Shown here one piece after another: positions 3,992-6,723 of a DNA stretch of 6,723 nucleotides. The position numbers and the translations under genes were made by a program. Every line of letters begins with the position of its first letter. Positions within the stretch are counted from its first letter, which is position 1. The DNA comes from Clostridia bacterium (lineage in GTDB: Bacteria > Bacillota > Clostridia > Oscillospirales > CAG-272), in NCBI GenBank assembly GCA_017629925.1, contig JAGBWH010000127.1:1-6723 (forward strand), given 5' to 3'. The notes under the pieces are model-generated. The model had not been told where the DNA came from. It did not search any database and saw nothing but the letters and a program-made list of their open reading frames with translations.

Positions 3992-6723
3992 TTATCTCTT
4001 GTACCAATAATAGGTACGATAGCTTATCTTGAAATACGTCGCGTTTTGGCTGGCATTTGTGACAGACGTGTTTGTGCCATTATACTTGTTTTGCCAACTG
4101 GTACCGTTGTTCGTTCTGTACCATGTTGAGGTGTCTGTGAATACGATGCTCGCAAGGGCGGTGCAATCATCAAACACATAATTGGCAATCGAGTCAACGC
4201 CACGGCCTATCGTTACAGCCACGAGACTTGTGCAACCAGAGAATGCGTAATAATCTATCGAGGTCACGCTATCAGGGATAGTGAAGCTTGTAAGACTTGT
4301 GCAATAAGCGAACACATACTCACTCATTGAGGTGATACCACTTCCAATCGTCACGCTCATAAGGCCCTCGCAATGAGCGAAAGCATAAGAGCCAATCGAG
4401 GTGACGCTATCGGGAATGGTGACGCTCGTAAGGCTTGTGCAATAATAGAACGCATGATCGCCCATCGAGGTGACGCTATCGGGAATGGTGACACTCGTAA
4501 GGCCCCTGCAAAAAGCGAACGCATAAGCGCCAATTGATGTGACGCTATCGGGGATCGTTACACTCGTGAGGTAATCGTTACCATAGAATGCATAATCATA
4601 GATGACATAATTTTCCCCGTTATAACTTTCGGGCAGGGTAAGTTCCGTATCCTCTCCCATGTATCCTAAAAGATAGTTCACACCGTCATGCGTATAGAAA
4701 AGATAATCGCCTTGGCAAGCAATCTTGCTTTCTCCCGTATGCACTTCTTTTGCATAATAAGCGACATATCCAAAGTTAGAATAACCTGCCTTGATAGCAA
4801 GCGAGGACTGGTTGATGACTTCAAGTAGTTTGTAGCACAGATCGAATGCGTAATTACCAATGGAGGTCACGCCATTGCCTATTGTTACGCTCACAAGGTG
4901 TCTGCACCGAGCGAATGCATAATCGCCAATGGAGGTGACGCTGTCGGGGATCGTCACGCTTCTAAGGCTGGTGCAATAATAAAATGCATAATTGCCAATC
5001 AAGGTGACGCCATCGGAAATCACCACGCTCACAAGGTTTGTGCAATCATAGAATGCATAATCGCCCATCGAGGTGACGCTATTGCCAATCTTCAGGCTTG
5101 CAAGACTTGTGCAACCATAGAACGCATAAGTGCCAATTGAGGTGACGCTATCGGGAATGGTGAAGTTTTGAAGGCTTGTGCAACCGTAGAACGCTTCATC
5201 ACCAATTGAGGTGACGCTATCGGGGATAATCATACTCTCAAGCCTCTCGCATCCCTTAAACGCATAATTGCCAATGGAGGTGACGCTATTACCTATCGCT
5301 GTGCTCACGAGACTTTGGCAACCCCAGAATGCATAATCGCCAATTGAGGTGACACCATTGCCTATCACCGCGCTCATAAGGCTTGTGCAATTATAAAACA
5401 CAGAATTGCCTATCGAGGTAACACTGTCGGGGATGGTGACGCTCGTAAGACTTATGCAACCTTGGAACGCATAAGAGCCAATTGCGGTGATACTTTTGGG
5501 AATCGTGATGCTCACAAGTCCGTCGCACCCCGCAAACGCTCGATTACCAATCCAGATGACACCATCGGGGATGGTGACACTCGTCAAACTCTTGCACCGA
5601 TAGAATGCATAATCGTGGATGACATAAGGCTCTCCGTTATAACTCTGCGGCAGGGTAAGTTCGGTATCTCTACCCACGTAACCCATAAGATAGTTCACAT
5701 CGCCATCCGTATAGAAAAGATAATCACCTTGGCGTACAATCTTGCTTTCGTCTGTGTGTACGATTTTTGCATAATAAGCAACGTACCCATGTTCATAGGA
5801 TTTTGCCGTGATATTCAGCGAGGATGTGTTAATGACCTCCACAAGTTTGTAGCAATAGTAGAATGCATAATTGCCAATCGAGGTGACACTATTGCCTATC
5901 AAAACACTCGTAAGGTTGGCGCATTGATAGAATGCGCGCTCGCCAATGGAGATGACACCATCTCCAACATTGACGCTCTTAAAGTTTTCGCTATAAGCGA
6001 ATGCATAATCGCCAATGGAGGTCACGCTATCAGGGATGGTGACACTCGTCAGGCGGGTGTAATAGATGAACGCATAATTGCCAATAGAGATGATGCCATC
6101 AGGGATGACAAGATCAACTACAAGCTCGCCGTCAAGGTAGAGATTTGCTCCATAATAAAGCGGATTGGCATAAGAATCGCCAAAGTCAATCACACACCAT
6201 TTTGCCATATCCGCAATATATACGTTTGCAAGATTGGTGCAAGTCATGAATGCAGAAGCGCCAATCGAGGTCACGCTATCGGGAATGGTGACACTCGTAA
6301 GGCTTGTGCAACCCCGGAATGCAGAAGGTGCTATGCTTGCAGCACCGGTCAATACAACAGTTTTCAGACTTGCGGGAACATAACCGTCATGCTCAGAGTA
6401 GGACGACGCGCCGAATATGTAGCCAAAGTGAGTGTTACTTGTGCCATCTTTTGTCTCTCCGACAAAAGGCAATGTGATGCTTTCAAGCGATGAGCAACCC
6501 TTGAACGCACCAATGCCAATTGAGGTGACACTATCGGGGATGGTGACAGTTGTCAAGCCGGTGCAACCGGAGAACGCAAAATTGCCAATCGTGGTCACGC
6601 TATCAGGGATGATGACACTCGTAAGGCCTGTGCAACCACAAAATGTATCAAAGCCAATTGAGGTGATGCCATAGGGGATGGTAATGCTTTGAAGGCTCTC
6701 GCAATACATGAATGCATAATCAC
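3992..6723 (-). CDS. Giant BspA-like leucine-rich-repeat surface protein, C-terminal part
   Basis: The frame is open through the right edge (residues DYAF precede the first Met in view at 6709), so the start and any signal peptide are outside the window. 909 codons are visible. Numbering from the Met at 6709, the protein is built of 23-residue repeats of the BspA/TpLRR type (LRR_5, PF13306), consensus LTSVTIPDSVTSIGxYAFxxCTS, in blocks at residues 6-74, 137-159, 220-288, 375-627 and 714-851. Between them are a 40-residue insert (75-114), a segment with KWCVIDFGDSYANPLYYG (160-199), and two copies of an 86-residue module (289-374, 628-713). Residues 852-905 are a non-repeat tail ending YYWYKR. 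Such proteins are typically surface-exposed and used for adhesion or binding host or bacterial partners; that role here is inferred. Almost every repeat has one Cys at position 20. No LPXTG or membrane anchor is seen at the C-terminus. Confidence 0.92.
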   Translation of the reverse strand, partial: DYAFMYCESLQSITIPYGITSIGFDTFCGCTGLTSVIIPDSVTTIGNFAFSGCTGLTTVTIPDSVTSIGIGAFKGCSSLESITLPFVGETKDGTSNTHFGYIFGASSYSEHDGYVPASLKTVVLTGAASIAPSAFRGCTSLTSVTIPDSVTSIGASAFMTCTNLANVYIADMAKWCVIDFGDSYANPLYYGANLYLDGELVVDLVIPDGIISIGNYAFIYYTRLTSVTIPDSVTSIGDYAFAYSENFKSVNVGDGVISIGERAFYQCANLTSVLIGNSVTSIGNYAFYYCYKLVEVINTSSLNITAKSYEHGYVAYYAKIVHTDESKIVRQGDYLFYTDGDVNYLMGYVGRDTELTLPQSYNGEPYVIHDYAFYRCKSLTSVTIPDGVIWIGNRAFAGCDGLVSITIPKSITAIGSYAFQGCISLTSVTIPDSVTSIGNSVFYNCTSLMSAVIGNGVTSIGDYAFWGCQSLVSTAIGNSVTSIGNYAFKGCERLESMIIPDSVTSIGDEAFYGCTSLQNFTIPDSVTSIGTYAFYGCTSLASLKIGNSVTSMGDYAFYDCTNLVSVVISDGVTLIGNYAFYYCTSLRSVTIPDSVTSIGDYAFARCRHLVSVTIGNGVTSIGNYAFDLCYKLLEVINQSSLAIKAGYSNFGYVAYYAKEVHTGESKIACQGDYLFYTHDGVNYLLGYMGEDTELTLPESYNGENYVIYDYAFYGNDYLTSVTIPDSVTSIGAYAFAFCRGLTSVTIPDSVTSMGDHAFYYCTSLTSVTIPDSVTSIGSYAFAHCEGLMSVTIGSGITSMSEYVFAYCTSLTSFTIPDSVTSIDYYAFSGCTSLVAVTIGRGVDSIANYVFDDCTALASIVFTDTSTWYRTNNGTSWQNKYNGTNTSVTNASQNATYFKISYRTYYWYKR
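4157..4570 (-). repeat. LRR block of six 23-residue (69-bp) repeats
   Basis: Six uninterrupted 69-bp units (residues 714-851 of the BspA-like protein) lie between the second 86-residue module and the C-terminal tail. Units 1, 2, 3 and 5 are of the IPDS type; units 4 and 6 are of the Gly type (IGSG, IGRG). Confidence 0.9.
4571..4828 (-). repeat. 86-residue inter-LRR module, copy 2
   Basis: Residues 628-713. It begins LLEVINQSSL and includes GYVAYYAKEVHT, QGDYLFYT, VNYLLGY and TELTLPESYNG before returning to the LRR pattern at YDYAFYG. It aligns without gaps to copy 1, with about 60 of 86 residues identical. The TELTLP-SYNG segment looks like a strand-and-turn LRR variant, so the module may form a bulge in the solenoid rather than a free domain. 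Confidence 0.85.
4829..5587 (-). repeat. LRR block of eleven 23-residue (69-bp) repeats
   Basis: Eleven uninterrupted units (residues 375-627), the longest block, lie between the two 86-residue modules. The type order from the N-terminal side is P, P, P, G, G, P, P, G, S, P, G, named by the residue after Ile in the I-P-D / I-G-N / I-S-D position. No unit has an insertion or deletion. Confidence 0.9.
5588..5845 (-). repeat. 86-residue inter-LRR module, copy 1
   Basis: Residues 289-374. It begins LVEVINTSSL and includes GYVAYYAKIVHT, QGDYLFYT, VNYLMGY and TELTLPQSYNG. It starts exactly 1017 bp (339 codons) before copy 2 in the direction of translation. That spacing equals one module plus eleven LRR units. 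Confidence 0.85.
5846..6052 (-). repeat. LRR block of three 23-residue repeats
   Basis: Residues 220-288: an IPDS unit, a divergent unit starting FKSVNVGDGV, and an IGNS unit ending in CYK. The first unit lacks the usual Cys (AYSEN in place of the xCTS ending). Confidence 0.88.
6053..6232 (-). other. Irregular LRR segment with WC-INPL-type insert
   Basis: Residues 160-219 begin as an LRR strand (LANVYIAD) and pass through KWCVIDFGDSYANPLYYG and LYLDGELVVDLVIPDG. They then rejoin the repeat pattern at IISIGNYAF. From memory, segments of this shape recur in BspA-like proteins of gut Firmicutes. A single regular LRR unit (residues 137-159, nt 6233-6301) lies on its N-terminal side. Confidence 0.65.
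6368..6487 (-). other. 40-residue insert in the LRR array (FGYIFGASSY segment)
   Basis: Residues 75-114 start like an LRR (LESITLPFVG) and then carry a polar, Gly/Ser/Tyr-rich insert with FGYIFGASSY and DGYVPAS. A shortened 22-residue LRR (115-136, LKTVVLTG...AFRGCTS) follows. LPFVG...GYIFGA is, from general knowledge, a recurrent insert in this protein class. Confidence 0.65.
6488..6694 (-). repeat. LRR block of three 23-residue repeats at the window edge
   Basis: Residues 6-74 are three 69-bp units (IPYG, IPDS, IPDS types). Nt 6695-6723 belong to the end of another unit (DYAFMYCES), so the array continues beyond the window. Confidence 0.9.

Noticed and set aside
5462..6493. A 343-codon open frame on the plus strand with its own internal periodicity
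   Set aside because: It lies wholly antisense to the LRR gene. Its repeats are the mirror of the 69-bp coding units, which keep stops out of this frame by their biased codons. It has no ribosome binding site or known domain.
4157..6694. Regular direct repeats that a repeat finder might call a CRISPR or satellite array
   Set aside because: The 69-bp period is in frame and encodes a known leucine-rich repeat with no unique spacers; variation follows codon positions.

Overview
The window looks like chromosomal DNA from an anaerobic, probably gut-associated member of the Clostridia (Firmicutes). This is an inference from several signs: strong AGGAGG-type ribosome binding sites, moderate base composition, a lipoprotein with a Ser/Thr-rich linker and a small Cys/His/Asp motif common in gut Clostridia proteins, and a very large BspA-like leucine-rich-repeat protein of the kind abundant in gut Firmicutes. 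No phage, transposon, CRISPR, tRNA or rRNA genes were seen.

Layout. Positions 1-141 (+) are the 3' end of a homocysteine S-methyltransferase family gene, recognised by its zinc-binding GGCCGT motif. A strong two-way hairpin (164-200) separates it from a convergent minus-strand gene cluster. Read in the direction of transcription (right to left), that cluster is: a secreted 5'-nucleotidase/metallophosphoesterase lipoprotein (3801-2107), the tRNA modification gene miaA (2078-1149, starting 28 nt after the lipoprotein stop), and a HAD-superfamily phosphatase (1075-224, 73 nt after miaA, with a nested inverted repeat in the gap). The close spacing suggests one transcript. The three proteins do not form an obvious shared pathway, although two are phosphohydrolases.

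Upstream of the lipoprotein is a 190-nt gap holding its likely promoter. On the opposite strand the gap also holds a 39-codon open frame with three consecutive Trp codons, ending 6 nt before a textbook intrinsic terminator that points rightward.

Positions 3992-6723 (-) are the C-terminal 909 codons of a giant BspA-like surface protein whose start lies beyond the right edge. It contains 24 exact 23-residue leucine-rich repeats in five blocks, broken up by several non-repeat modules. One 86-residue module occurs twice, about 70% identical. The protein ends in an aromatic-rich tail.

I see no convincing new biological system. The most interesting points are the two-level repeat architecture of the BspA-like protein and the orphan plus-strand terminator with its Trp-rich small frame.
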